NCBI RefSeq assembly: GCF_013459645.1
Contig: NZ_CP054862.1
Span: forward strand, 62,001 to 126,000
DNA length: 64,000 nucleotides
Source of the DNA: Martelella sp. NC20
GTDB lineage: Bacteria; Pseudomonadota; Alphaproteobacteria; Rhizobiales; Rhizobiaceae
Reading direction: 5' to 3'
Shown: positions 35,020 through 44,244 of the stretch, in pieces
Layout of the letters: each line of letters starts with the position of its first letter
Numbering within the stretch: the stretch's first letter is position 1
Notes under the pieces: generated by a model
Database searches by the model: none
Told to the model about the DNA's origin: nothing
Seen by the model: the letters and a program-made list of their open reading frames with translations, nothing else
Position numbers and translations under genes: made by a program

Positions 35020-36393
35020 TCAGGCCGCGCGCTCCTGCGGCGCGATGCGTGCCCATTCCGGTATCCAGTCATGATGTGCTGTCAGCAAGTCATCGACCAG
35101 CGACCAGATCTGGTCGAGGTCGAGTTCGGCGGCCGTATGCGGGTCCATCATCGCGGCGTGATAGAGATTTTCGCGGTTTTCGTTCACCAGTGCGGCAACA
35201 GTCAGTTCCTGCACATTGATATTGGTGCGGATAAGGGCCGTCAGCTGCGGCGGCAGGTCGCCGATATAGGTCGGTTGAATGCCGGAGGCATCGACAAGGC
35301 AGGGCACTTCCGCCGCGCAGTTTTTCGGCAGAGATGTGATGCAGCCATTGTTGCGGACGTTTCCGTAAATGACGGAAGGCTCTCCGGTCCACACCGAATT
35401 CATGATCGAGGAGGCATATTCCTTGCTCTGCTCAACCTTGATTTCATCGGCCTTCCTGTATTCCTCCGCCTGATCCTTCCACCTGGCGATCTGTTCGACG
35501 CAGCGGACGGGGTATTCGTCGAGCGGGATGCCGAATTTCTCGATCAGGTCCTCGCGGCCTTCCTTGATGAAATAGGGCGTGTATTCGGCAAAATGCTCCG
35601 AGCTTTCGGTGACGAAATAGCCGAGCCGCGTCAGCATTTCATAGCGCACCTTGTTGGGGCAGCGCGGGTTCCAGCTGGACGGTTTCGGGAAGCGGCCCTC
35701 GCGATAGCCGCGCACCAGTTCGGGGTAGAGATCGCGGTAGCTGCCATCGGCCTGGCGATGTTCGAATTTCAGGAAGAACGCCATGTGGTTGATGCCGGCC
35801 GAACGGTAACGGATCTCCTCGTATGGAATGTCGAGATCGCGCGCCAGTTCGCCCGCCGTGCCCTGCACCGAATGGCAGAGGCCGACCTGTTTGATATTCG
35901 GATATTTCTCGGCGATCGCCCAGGTATTGATCGCCATCGGGTTCACATATTGCAGCAGAATGGCGTCGGGGCAGACCTGCATCATGTCCTCACAGATCGA
36001 CCAGAGATGCGGCACGGTGCGCAAACCCCGCATGATGCCGCCGACGCCGAGCGTATCGGCGATCGTCTGGCGCAGGCCGTATTTTTTCGGCACCTCGAAA
36101 TCGGTCACGGTGGCCGGCTCATAGCCGCCGATCTGGAAGGCGACGACGACGAAATCCGCGCCATCCAGCGCCTCGCGCTGACTGGTGTGCGTGGTGATTG
36201 CGGATTTCGAACCAAGCGTTCTGGCGAGCTTGCCGGCAACGATCTCGCTTTCGGCAAGCCGCTCCGGATTGAGGTCCATCAGGGCGATGGACGCATCTTT
36301 CAGCGCGGGACGCTGCAACGCATCGCCAATGATATTTTTCATGAAAACCGTGGAGCCGGCGCCGATGAAGGTGATCTTGGGTTGTCTTGCCAT
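35020..36393 (-). CDS. agaL2: GH4 alpha-galactosidase (AgaL2-like)
   Basis: 457 residues, starting at 36393 with GAGGAATT upstream. Glycoside hydrolase family 4 uses NAD+ and Mn2+: the Rossmann motif ITFIGAGSTVF is at residues 7-17, and the metal ligands should be Cys173 (GLCHSV) and His203 (INHMAF). NPMAINTW is also typical. It hydrolyses imported alpha-galactosides (melibiose, raffinose) in the cytoplasm by an oxidation-elimination mechanism. It is last in the agp operon, 17 bp after agpD. The symbol follows the S. meliloti gene order. Confidence 0.88.
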   Translation of the reverse strand: MARQPKITFIGAGSTVFMKNIIGDALQRPALKDASIALMDLNPERLAESEIVAGKLARTLGSKSAITTHTSQREALDGADFVVVAFQIGGYEPATVTDFEVPKKYGLRQTIADTLGVGGIMRGLRTVPHLWSICEDMMQVCPDAILLQYVNPMAINTWAIAEKYPNIKQVGLCHSVQGTAGELARDLDIPYEEIRYRSAGINHMAFFLKFEHRQADGSYRDLYPELVRGYREGRFPKPSSWNPRCPNKVRYEMLTRLGYFVTESSEHFAEYTPYFIKEGREDLIEKFGIPLDEYPVRCVEQIARWKDQAEEYRKADEIKVEQSKEYASSIMNSVWTGEPSVIYGNVRNNGCITSLPKNCAAEVPCLVDASGIQPTYIGDLPPQLTALIRTNINVQELTVAALVNENRENLYHAAMMDPHTAAELDLDQIWSLVDDLLTAHHDWIPEWARIAPQERAA

Positions 36394-36410
36394 GGTGTAA
36401 TTCCTCAAAT

Positions 36411-38081
36411 TCAGGCGGCAACTTCGAAGGCGGCCTTGACCAGCCGCTTCGTGTAGTCTGTCTGCGGGTTCTCCAGCACATCGCGCACCGGACCCTGTTC
36501 AACGATTTTGCCGTGCTGCATGACGCAGACACGGTGGCAGAGCGCTCGCACGACCTTCAGGTCATGCGAGATGAAGAGGTAGCTGAGACCCCGCTCGCTC
36601 TGCAGCTTGCGCAGGAGTTCGATGATCTGCGCCTGCACGGAGAGATCGAGCGCCGATGTCGGCTCATCGAGAAGGATGAACTCCGGCTCCAGCGCCACGG
36701 CGCGGGCGATGGCAATGCGCTGGCGCTGGCCGCCGGAGAATTCGTGCGGGAACCGATGGGTGATGGAGCCCGGCAGGCCGGCATCGACAAGCGCATCGCG
36801 TACCCGCTCGTTGCGGTCCTTGCCGGACGAGCCGATGTTGTTGACGATCAGCCCTTCCTCGATGATCTGGCCGATCGTCATGCGCGGATTGAGCGAGGAA
36901 AACGGGTCCTGAAACACCACCTGCATGCGCGAGCGCAGTGGCCTAAGCTGTTCGCGGGAAAGCCCCTCGATGTGTTTGTCGTCGAAAAGCACCGTGCCGC
37001 CATCTGTATGGATCAGCCTCAGCAATGCCTGGCCGAAGGTGGTTTTCCCCGATCCGCTTTCGCCCACAAGCCCCAGCGTTTCGTGTTTCCTGAGCGCGAT
37101 GGACAGATCATTGACCGCGACAAGCTGGCTGTAGCTGGACTTGAAGAAGGTGCCGGTCTTCAGCGTGAAGGCAACCCGTACATCCTGGCCCTCCAGGATG
37201 GTCTGCGATCCCTCCGGCAGTGGATTGGCCTCGCCCGAGGGTTCCGAGCCGAGGAGTTTCTTCGTGTAGGGATGCTGCGGGTCGGCAAATAGTGCCCTGG
37301 TCGTGTTGTGCTCGCGCACCACGCCTTCGCTCATCACATAGACATAATCCGAGAAGTGCTGAACCACGGTCAGGTCGTGGGTGATCAGGATGACGGCCAT
37401 GCCGAGTTCCAGCTGCAGTTCGCGGATCAATCCGAGAATCTGGGCCTGAACGGTCACGTCGAGCGCCGTAGTCGGCTCATCGGCGATCAGCACGTCCGGC
37501 TTGTTGGCGAGCGCCATGGCGATCATCACCCGCTGGCGCTGGCCGCCGGAAAGCTGGTGCGGATATTGTTTGAACCGCGCTTCAGGTTCGGGAATCTGGA
37601 CCTGCCGCAAAAGTTCTATTGTTTCTTGTTCCGCTTGTCTGCGGCTGACGCGGCGATGGGTCTGGATGGCTTCGATGATCTGCGAACCGATTGTGTAGAT
37701 GGGGTTGAGTGAACTCATCGGCTCCTGAAAGATCATTGAAATCCGCGATCCGCGCATTTGCCGACGCCGGCGTTCAGAGAACTTGAGAACGTCCTCACCG
37801 TCAAAAGTGATCGTGGCTCCCTCGCCGACGCTTGCACGCTTCGGCAGTAGCCCCATGATGGTGCGCGCGGTGACGGATTTGCCGGAGCCGGATTCGCCGA
37901 CGATGGCGATGGTCTCGCCCCGATAGATCTGGAAGGAGACATCGCGCACGGCATTTACCGTGCCGTCCTCGACCGCGATATCGACGGCGACATTGCGGGC
38001 GTCGATGATCGGCTCGCCCCGCTGTTCGCCATGGTCGCGCCGCGTGGAAGGCACCGTGTCATGTCTGAGGTCGTCAGTCAT
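36411..38081 (-). CDS. agpD: Alpha-galactoside ABC transporter fused dual ATPase
   Basis: 556 residues with two ABC domains. The first has Walker [10 protein letters not shown], signature QLSGGQRQR and [11 protein letters not shown]; the second has Walker A GESGSGKTT, signature EFSGGQRQR and LLDEPTSALD. It belongs to the peptide-type importer class, as does agp of S. meliloti, despite the sugar substrate. It sits 16 bp after agpC. Confidence 0.9.
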   Translation of the reverse strand: MTDDLRHDTVPSTRRDHGEQRGEPIIDARNVAVDIAVEDGTVNAVRDVSFQIYRGETIAIVGESGSGKSVTARTIMGLLPKRASVGEGATITFDGEDVLKFSERRRRQMRGSRISMIFQEPMSSLNPIYTIGSQIIEAIQTHRRVSRRQAEQETIELLRQVQIPEPEARFKQYPHQLSGGQRQRVMIAMALANKPDVLIADEPTTALDVTVQAQILGLIRELQLELGMAVILITHDLTVVQHFSDYVYVMSEGVVREHNTTRALFADPQHPYTKKLLGSEPSGEANPLPEGSQTILEGQDVRVAFTLKTGTFFKSSYSQLVAVNDLSIALRKHETLGLVGESGSGKTTFGQALLRLIHTDGGTVLFDDKHIEGLSREQLRPLRSRMQVVFQDPFSSLNPRMTIGQIIEEGLIVNNIGSSGKDRNERVRDALVDAGLPGSITHRFPHEFSGGQRQRIAIARAVALEPEFILLDEPTSALDLSVQAQIIELLRKLQSERGLSYLFISHDLKVVRALCHRVCVMQHGKIVEQGPVRDVLENPQTDYTKRLVKAAFEVAA

Positions 38082-38097
38082 TGAAAGCGTCTCCTTC

Positions 38098-39222
38098 TCA
38101 ATAGGGGTCGATCGCGTCGCGCAGACCGTCGCCGAACGCGTTGAAGGCGAAGACGGTCAGAAGCACGAAGGCAACGGGCGACAACAGCCAGGGATAGGCG
38201 CCGATCACCGCATAATTGGAGGTATCGCGCAGCATCAGCCCCCAGGAAATCATCGGCGGTTTGACTGCAAAACCGAGGAAGCCAAGAAAGGCCTCGAGCA
38301 GCACCACAGTGGGGATGGCAAGCGTGACCGCGACGATCACATGGCTCATCACGTTCGGCAGAATATGGCGGAAGATGATGCGTTTGTCGGTCGCGCCGAC
38401 GGCGATGGCCGCGCGCACATAATCCATGCGCACCAGCCCCATAGTCTTGCCGCGCACCTCGCGCGACATCTGCGCCCAGCCGAGCGCCGACATGACCGCG
38501 ATGACGAAGCCGAGAAACACCTTGGTCGGTGCGGTCACCGGAATAAGCGAGGCGAGCGCCAGATAGAAGGGCAATTGCGGAAAGGCGAGCACCAGTTCGA
38601 CGAAGCGCTGGATCCACGCATCCACCGGCCCGCCGAAATAACCCGATGTCATGCCGACGGATGTTCCGACGATGGTGACGACGGAAACCACGGTGAGCGC
38701 GATCAGAAGCGAAATCCGCGAGCCGTAGAGAATACGCGACAGCACGTCCCGGCCCAGCTTGTCTGTGCCGAGAAAATGGATCACCGAGCCATCGGTCGCT
38801 CCGATGAAATGGCGGTCGGCGGGAATGAAGCCCAACAGCTTGTAGGGCGCGCCCTTGACGAACAGGCCGATGATCTGCGGGTTGTCGTAATCCTTGCCGA
38901 CGAGCGGCTGAAAGGTGATCGGGTCCAGTTCACCGGTATCGCCAAGCGGATAGGTGCGTGGGGGAAATACGAACTCACCGTCCCTGCCGAAGACGGTCAC
39001 CATCTGCGGCGGCTGGTAGGAGGCATCGGTGGCCCGCGGATCGGCGGGCGACAGGAAATCGGCGAACACGGCGACGAACAGCAGGAAGACGACCAGGATC
39101 AGGCCCATCATGCCGGAAAACGACCGCTTCAGCCTGCGCCAGACCAGCGCCAGATAGGTTTCGTTCTTGTTGGCTTCCGGTTGTTTGACGGTATCGACGG
39201 TTTGAAGGATGTTGTCGGTCAT
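38098..39222 (-). CDS. agpC: Alpha-galactoside ABC transporter permease AgpC
   Basis: 374 residues, longer than DppC because of a ~100-residue periplasmic insertion after TM1 (about 60-165, with FVFPPRTYPLGDTGELDPIT). It then has FLGTDKLGRDVLSRILYGSR, five further helices and the coupling loop RAAIAVGATDKRIIFRHILP. It ends NAFGDGLRDAIDPY. The long loop is typical of the oligosaccharide branch of this permease family. Start and agpB stop overlap (ATGA). Confidence 0.9.
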   Translation of the reverse strand: MTDNILQTVDTVKQPEANKNETYLALVWRRLKRSFSGMMGLILVVFLLFVAVFADFLSPADPRATDASYQPPQMVTVFGRDGEFVFPPRTYPLGDTGELDPITFQPLVGKDYDNPQIIGLFVKGAPYKLLGFIPADRHFIGATDGSVIHFLGTDKLGRDVLSRILYGSRISLLIALTVVSVVTIVGTSVGMTSGYFGGPVDAWIQRFVELVLAFPQLPFYLALASLIPVTAPTKVFLGFVIAVMSALGWAQMSREVRGKTMGLVRMDYVRAAIAVGATDKRIIFRHILPNVMSHVIVAVTLAIPTVVLLEAFLGFLGFAVKPPMISWGLMLRDTSNYAVIGAYPWLLSPVAFVLLTVFAFNAFGDGLRDAIDPY

Positions 39223-40232
39223 GCCGCGGCGCTCCCGGTCTGTCTGACGCGCGGATCAAGGGCCACGAGCAGAAGGTCGGCGATGATGTTGCCGATCAGC
39301 AGCATGGCCGAGAGCAGCAGCATGAAGGTTGCAGTGACATAGACGTCGCCCACTTGCATCGAGCCGACGATTGCCGGGCCGACGGTCGGCAGCGCGAAGA
39401 TGATGGCGACTTCGATTTCGCCGGTCAGCATGTAGGGCAGCACAACGCCCTGATACATGACGAGGGGATGCAGCGCATTGGGCACGGCATGGCGCATGAT
39501 CACCTTGCGCTCCGAAAGCCCCTTGGCGCGAGCGGTCTCGACATATTGCATGTTCAAAGTGTCGAGCAGATTGCCGCGCATGACCCGCATATTGTAGGCG
39601 AGCCCGCCGAAGGTGGCGATGGCGACGACCGGCCATATGTGTTGCATGAGATTGATGAACTTGCCCCAGGACCAGGGCGCGCCGCCATATTGCGGAGAGA
39701 AGAAACTGCCCACTTCATTGACGTCGAAATGGAAGACGAGGACATAGACGATGATCAGCGCCATCAGGAAACGCGGCACCGTCATGCCGAGAAACGCGAC
39801 CCCCGACAGCGCCGTATCGATCCAGCTGTATTGGCGCGTGGCCGCGACAATGCCAAAGCCGATGCCGAGAATGGAAGCCAGGATGTGGCAGGTCAGCGCC
39901 AGCGCCAGCGTGCGTGGCAGCCGCTGGGCGACGACGTCGGAGACGGGCTTGTTGTAGTAGAGGCTCTGGCCGAAATCTCCGTGGAAGACGATCCCCTTCA
40001 CCCAATTCAGATACTGCACGGGAAGCGGATCGTTCAGGCCGTGGGTCTCGCGATAGGCCTCGGCCTGCCGATCGGCCTGTTCGAAGGTTGCGCCACCCTG
40101 ATTGATCGCTTGCGAGCGGATGTAATCGCTGTAGTCGCCCGGCGGGGCCTGGATGATGGCGAAGGTCACGATGCTGAGCACGAACAGCAGCATCAGCCCC
40201 GACATGATCCGGTTGAACAGAAATCGTGCCAT
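39219..40232 (-). CDS. agpB: Alpha-galactoside ABC transporter permease AgpB
   Basis: 337 residues from the ATG at 40232 (AAGGATAA upstream); the frame extends 12 codons further without an RBS. Features: MARFLFNRIMSGLMLLF, TM1 followed by IIQAPPGDYSDYI, a periplasmic helix with QADRQAEAYR, the coupling loop ETARAKGLSERKVIMRHAVP and a C-terminal ALDPRVRQTG. It pairs with AgpC. Confidence 0.9.
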   Translation of the reverse strand: MARFLFNRIMSGLMLLFVLSIVTFAIIQAPPGDYSDYIRSQAINQGGATFEQADRQAEAYRETHGLNDPLPVQYLNWVKGIVFHGDFGQSLYYNKPVSDVVAQRLPRTLALALTCHILASILGIGFGIVAATRQYSWIDTALSGVAFLGMTVPRFLMALIIVYVLVFHFDVNEVGSFFSPQYGGAPWSWGKFINLMQHIWPVVAIATFGGLAYNMRVMRGNLLDTLNMQYVETARAKGLSERKVIMRHAVPNALHPLVMYQGVVLPYMLTGEIEVAIIFALPTVGPAIVGSMQVGDVYVTATFMLLLSAMLLIGNIIADLLLVALDPRVRQTGSAAA

Positions 40233-40257
40233 TTTATCCTTGCGTCCCTTGTCTGTA

Positions 40258-40331
40258 CGGACCGGCAACTGGAGGAGAACAGGGTCGCCGGTCCGCGAGG
40301 TTGGCGGCGGCGCTTTTGCAAGAGCCGCCGC
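40258..40331 (-). terminator. Two tandem stem-loops after agpA
   Basis: In the 113-bp agpA-agpB gap: 40304-40331 (GCGGCGGC / GCCGCCGC, 8 bp, loop also partly paired) and 40258-40295 (CGGACCGGC / GCCGGTCCG, 9 bp, 20-nt loop). Neither has a U-run. They probably stabilise the agpA transcript. Confidence 0.6.
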
Positions 40332-40345
40332 GACGCTTTCGGGTG

Positions 40346-42442
40346 TCAGCCGCTGACCGGGCCGTCCGCACCCGGTTCACCCGGCAGGGTTTTCGGGAAC
40401 AGCTGATAGTCCTGCTGCATGTCCGCCGGAACGAACATGCGCTCGCGGATAATGGCGTCTTCCGCCCAGTTGAACATGAAGATCGGCGCGCCGGGGGCGA
40501 CATTGTCGAACCGTTTGTTGACGATCAGTGCGCCTGGATATTCCGTCAGCCCGACCATATCGACATTCTGCGTCACGACGGTCTGATACTGCTTCATCAG
40601 CTCGGCCCGCTCGGCATTATCGTCGGTGGCGATGAACTGGTCGATGATATCGACCATCTGTTCTTCATAGGGCATCAGGTCGAGCGTGCCATCGGGGCCG
40701 GCGCGGTGATGCTCGCTGGTGCGCGGTCCTACGGGCGCAAGGCCGGTTGTGCCCTGCATCACGGATGCCAGAGCCGGTGGATTGCGCAGGACCATCCAGT
40801 CGAACTTGCCGGCCCGCCGCTGGTTGTCGAACTGATTGTTTTCGATAGCATTCTGCACGACCCTGAGGCCCACCTGCTGCAATTGCCCTATCACGCCTTC
40901 GGCGAGGCTGAGATCCGTGGTGTAGTTGGAACTCAGCGAGACCACGATATCGACATCCTGCCCGCCAAGCGTGCCTTCCGGCCAGTTGACGAAGCCATTG
41001 CCGTCCGTGTCTTCAAGGTCGATCGAGGCAAGCAGTTCCTTCGCCCCTTCGGGATCATAGGGGTAGTAATAGGTCGATTCCCGGTCATAGAAGCTTGTGC
41101 CGGAATTCAGACCGCCGGGATAGATGGCGGTGAAGGGACCGCGGACCAGCGAATCGCCAAGCGCCTGACGGTCGATCGCCATCGTCACGGCTCTGCGGAA
41201 GTCCGGGTTGCGGTTGAGCTCGCGCACGGCCTCTTCGCGTTCGTCCGGCTCGCCCCAGCCATTGCCGGAAAGGTTCATGCGCATATTGTAGCCGATGAGG
41301 CGCGGACCGAAGGCCAGCCTTGCCGGCGCATCCGCCTCGGCGGCGCGGCGCAGCGCCACGACGAAGTTTTCCGGCTGTTCGAGATTGGAAAGGTCGGCAG
41401 AGCCCGCAATCGTCTGGATGTCGCGGTCGGCCCAGGTCGAAAGCTTGTACTGTAATTCATCGATGTAGGGCAATTGATGACCGTCCTCATCGACCTTCCA
41501 GTAATAGGGGTTGCGGCGCAGAACGATGATATCCTCGGGTCGATATTCGACCGGAGCCCAGGCGCCCATGACCGGCCAGTTCAGCATTTCCGGCGGAAAG
41601 CCGTTGCGATACTCGTCATAGGTCGTATCGGCATATTTCGGGTGTTTGGTCTTCAGGATATGCGACGGGCCGGGGCAGAAATCGCCATAGGCCATGTTGA
41701 ACAGATACTGGCGCGGGAAGGCTTCCGCAAAGGTCCATTCGACCGTGTAGTCGTCCACGGCCTTCAGCGTCGTGTCGGAGCCGAAGGTTTCGCGTGAGGC
41801 GCCATTGAGCGGCGACACATTGGGGTCGACGATATTGTCTTCCCACATGAAGATCACGTCTTCGGAGGTGAACGGCACGCCATCGGACCATTTCGCGCCC
41901 TCGATCAGGTGCATGGTGAGCGTATGCCCGTCCTCCGACCATTCCCAGCTCTTGGCAAGGTTCGGCAGCGGCTCCATGTCGCTGGCCTCGACCTGATAAA
42001 GCTGCGCGGTGCGGGTCAGGCACTCATACATGGCGATATCGATGCCGCCCCAGCCCTGTGCCTGGCCGGCCTGATAGTTCCAGCCTTCCGGACGGCCGCC
42101 GACCACATGGCGCAGCGTGCCGCCATAAACGCCGATGCCGTCCGGCATGTTTCCGGTCTTGAAGACCAGTGGCTCCTTCGGCAGCCGTTCCTCGACGGGC
42201 GGCAGCTTGCCGGCCTCGACAAATTGCTCGGTCACCCATTGCGGTTCGGAGTAAGCCGGCAGCGATCGGAATTCCTCGATCGCGTTGCGCGGCACATAGG
42301 TGATCCTGGACTGTGCCGGGAAATCCGGCTGCGGCGGCACGACCGTCATTTCCGAAGCGAGCGCCCCGGAGACGAGTGCAAGGGTTGATATCCCGGCAGC
42401 CAGGACACTGGCCAGATGCCGGGCAGAAAGGTGAGATGTCAT
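40346..42442 (-). CDS. agpA: Alpha-galactoside periplasmic binding protein AgpA
   Basis: 698 residues from the ATG at 42442 (GGGAGGAC upstream), with a Sec signal peptide ending near SGALASE (about residue 30). It is a large family 5 binding protein, over 100 residues longer than peptide-binding OppA, as is usual for the oligosaccharide subgroup. Blocks: GGTLRHVVGGRPEGWNYQAG, then PNLAKSWEWSEDGHTLTMHL, then WSDGVPFTSEDVIFMWEDN. It captures melibiose, raffinose or related galactosides by analogy with S. meliloti AgpA. Confidence 0.88.
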   Translation of the reverse strand: MTSHLSARHLASVLAAGISTLALVSGALASEMTVVPPQPDFPAQSRITYVPRNAIEEFRSLPAYSEPQWVTEQFVEAGKLPPVEERLPKEPLVFKTGNMPDGIGVYGGTLRHVVGGRPEGWNYQAGQAQGWGGIDIAMYECLTRTAQLYQVEASDMEPLPNLAKSWEWSEDGHTLTMHLIEGAKWSDGVPFTSEDVIFMWEDNIVDPNVSPLNGASRETFGSDTTLKAVDDYTVEWTFAEAFPRQYLFNMAYGDFCPGPSHILKTKHPKYADTTYDEYRNGFPPEMLNWPVMGAWAPVEYRPEDIIVLRRNPYYWKVDEDGHQLPYIDELQYKLSTWADRDIQTIAGSADLSNLEQPENFVVALRRAAEADAPARLAFGPRLIGYNMRMNLSGNGWGEPDEREEAVRELNRNPDFRRAVTMAIDRQALGDSLVRGPFTAIYPGGLNSGTSFYDRESTYYYPYDPEGAKELLASIDLEDTDGNGFVNWPEGTLGGQDVDIVVSLSSNYTTDLSLAEGVIGQLQQVGLRVVQNAIENNQFDNQRRAGKFDWMVLRNPPALASVMQGTTGLAPVGPRTSEHHRAGPDGTLDLMPYEEQMVDIIDQFIATDDNAERAELMKQYQTVVTQNVDMVGLTEYPGALIVNKRFDNVAPGAPIFMFNWAEDAIIRERMFVPADMQQDYQLFPKTLPGEPGADGPVSG

Positions 42443-42586
42443 CGTGTCGTCCTCCCGTTTTGACACTGAATGCGAAGGCTTCTGGCCTTTCGCCGGTTGT
42501 TCCGCCGGCAAGGCTCCTACCCACAAGGCCGCCGGAACAGGAAAGTCCGGGTCGGCGTCATGCCGGCCCGGTTAAGGTGAAAACAG

Positions 42587-44059
42587 TCAGGCGTTGGCCG
42601 CCGCGCGCTCGGCTTCTTTTTCCGCGCGCATTTCATCAACCGAGCGAATGTGGCGGCGGGCAGCCCCTTCCCATTCGCGGGTCTTGACTGTCGCCTTGGA
42701 AAGCCGCTCTTTCGCGCCGTCGATGGCATGCGCATATTGCGGCAGCCATGCGGCCTGGGCGACGACCATCTCGTCCACCATCTGCCAGACCTCCTCCGGC
42801 GTGCAGACGGCGCCGACCAGCGGATCATGCAGGACGGCAAGTTTCAGCAGATCGAGGTCGCCGGTCACGGCCGCATGAACGGACATGCGCTGAACGTTGA
42901 TCGATGCCATGCAGGTTGCCGCGCACGCCTCCGGCAGGGTGATGCCGGCCACCATGTTGAGGCCGAAACGATCGACGAAGCCGGGCGATTCAATGATGCA
43001 GTCATCCGGCAGATTGGTGATCACGCCGTTGTTCTTGCGGTTGAAATGGCCGCGATAGATCCGGCCGGTCTCCAACCCTTCGAGAATATAGCTGGCATGT
43101 TCGCTCGAGCGCTTCTTCGGGTCGATGGGTTTTGCCGCATCTTCAAGGAATCCGTCATATTCGGTTTCGAACCAGTTGCGGTTTTCCGCCGTGTAGCGCA
43201 GATAGCCGCCGGTCTCTCCATGGATCCAGTCGGACATGTCGATCCAGCGGGTAATTTCCTCCGGGCGCTTGCGATACCAGGGCAGGTATTCGGACAGGTG
43301 GCCGTTGCTCTCGGTCGAATAGACGCCGAAGCGTTTCAGCACATCGATGCGGACCTTTTCCTGCTTCGAGATCACCGGATGCGCCTCGAAGGCGGCGATC
43401 AACTCGTCCTTTTCGATTCTGCGGCCGTTGACGCGCAGATCGGTGAACCAGGTCTGATGGTTGATGCCGGAGCAGATATAATCGAGTTCGCCCTGCTTTA
43501 TGCCGAGCACTTCCGCAATCTGTTCCGCGCCGTGCTGGACGCCATGGCACAGGCCGATCGTATCGACCTTGCCGTATTCATTGGCCGCCCAGGTGTTCAT
43601 CGCCATGGGATTGGCATAGTTGAGGAAGCGGGCGCCGGGCTCGGCCACTTCGCGGATATCCTTGCAGAAATCCAGAATGACCGGAATGTTGCGCTGGCCA
43701 TAGAGAATGCCCCCGGCGCAGATCGTGTCGCCGACGCACTGATCGACGCCGTATTTCAGCGGAATTCGGATATCGTCGGCATAGGCTTCAAGCCCGCCGA
43801 CGCGCACGCAGGAAATCACATAGCGCGCACCCTCGATCGCCTTGCGGCGGTCCGTGGTCGCGGAGATTTTTGTCGGCAGGCCGTTGGCCTCGACGATCTT
43901 CTCGAGGATGGTTTTCACCATCGTCAGATTTTTTTCGCTGATATCCGTCAGCGCCACTTCGATATCCGCAAACTCCGGAACGCACAGGATATCCCTGAAC
44001 AGCGTCTTGGTGAAACCGACGCTGCCCGCGCCGATAATGGCTATTTTGAAAGCGCTCAT
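42587..44059 (-). CDS. agaL1: GH4 alpha-galactosidase (AgaL1-like)
   Basis: 490 residues with GGGAGGCGG before the ATG. Family GH4: the NAD-binding motif IAIIGAGSVGFTK is at residues 7-19, the metal ligands Cys171 (GLCHGVQHG) and His201 (INHQTW) are intact, and NPMAMNTWAANEYG is present. It is only distantly related to the second GH4 in this operon, so the two may split substrates or anomers. It is first gene of the operon, divergent from agpT. Confidence 0.9.
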   Translation of the reverse strand: MSAFKIAIIGAGSVGFTKTLFRDILCVPEFADIEVALTDISEKNLTMVKTILEKIVEANGLPTKISATTDRRKAIEGARYVISCVRVGGLEAYADDIRIPLKYGVDQCVGDTICAGGILYGQRNIPVILDFCKDIREVAEPGARFLNYANPMAMNTWAANEYGKVDTIGLCHGVQHGAEQIAEVLGIKQGELDYICSGINHQTWFTDLRVNGRRIEKDELIAAFEAHPVISKQEKVRIDVLKRFGVYSTESNGHLSEYLPWYRKRPEEITRWIDMSDWIHGETGGYLRYTAENRNWFETEYDGFLEDAAKPIDPKKRSSEHASYILEGLETGRIYRGHFNRKNNGVITNLPDDCIIESPGFVDRFGLNMVAGITLPEACAATCMASINVQRMSVHAAVTGDLDLLKLAVLHDPLVGAVCTPEEVWQMVDEMVVAQAAWLPQYAHAIDGAKERLSKATVKTREWEGAARRHIRSVDEMRAEKEAERAAANA

Positions 44060-44244
44060 AGCCGCCTCCCTGAATTAAGACCAACACACAGGGTAAAATC
44101 CAACGCAACAGATGCCGGTCCGGCAGGGCGCAATGAAAGGCGCGATCCGTACCGATATGTTCTGACTGTAACGCTTGTGTTTCAAACTCCCGGTACGCAT
44201 TATGCAGCAGTCAGGAAGACATTACAGAGAGGGATTGTGCTTTC
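44060..44244. promoter_or_regulatory. Divergent agaL1 / agpT promoter region
   Basis: 185 bp between divergent genes, expected to hold AraC-type half-sites and both promoters. I could not fix -35/-10 boxes with confidence. Confidence 0.4.
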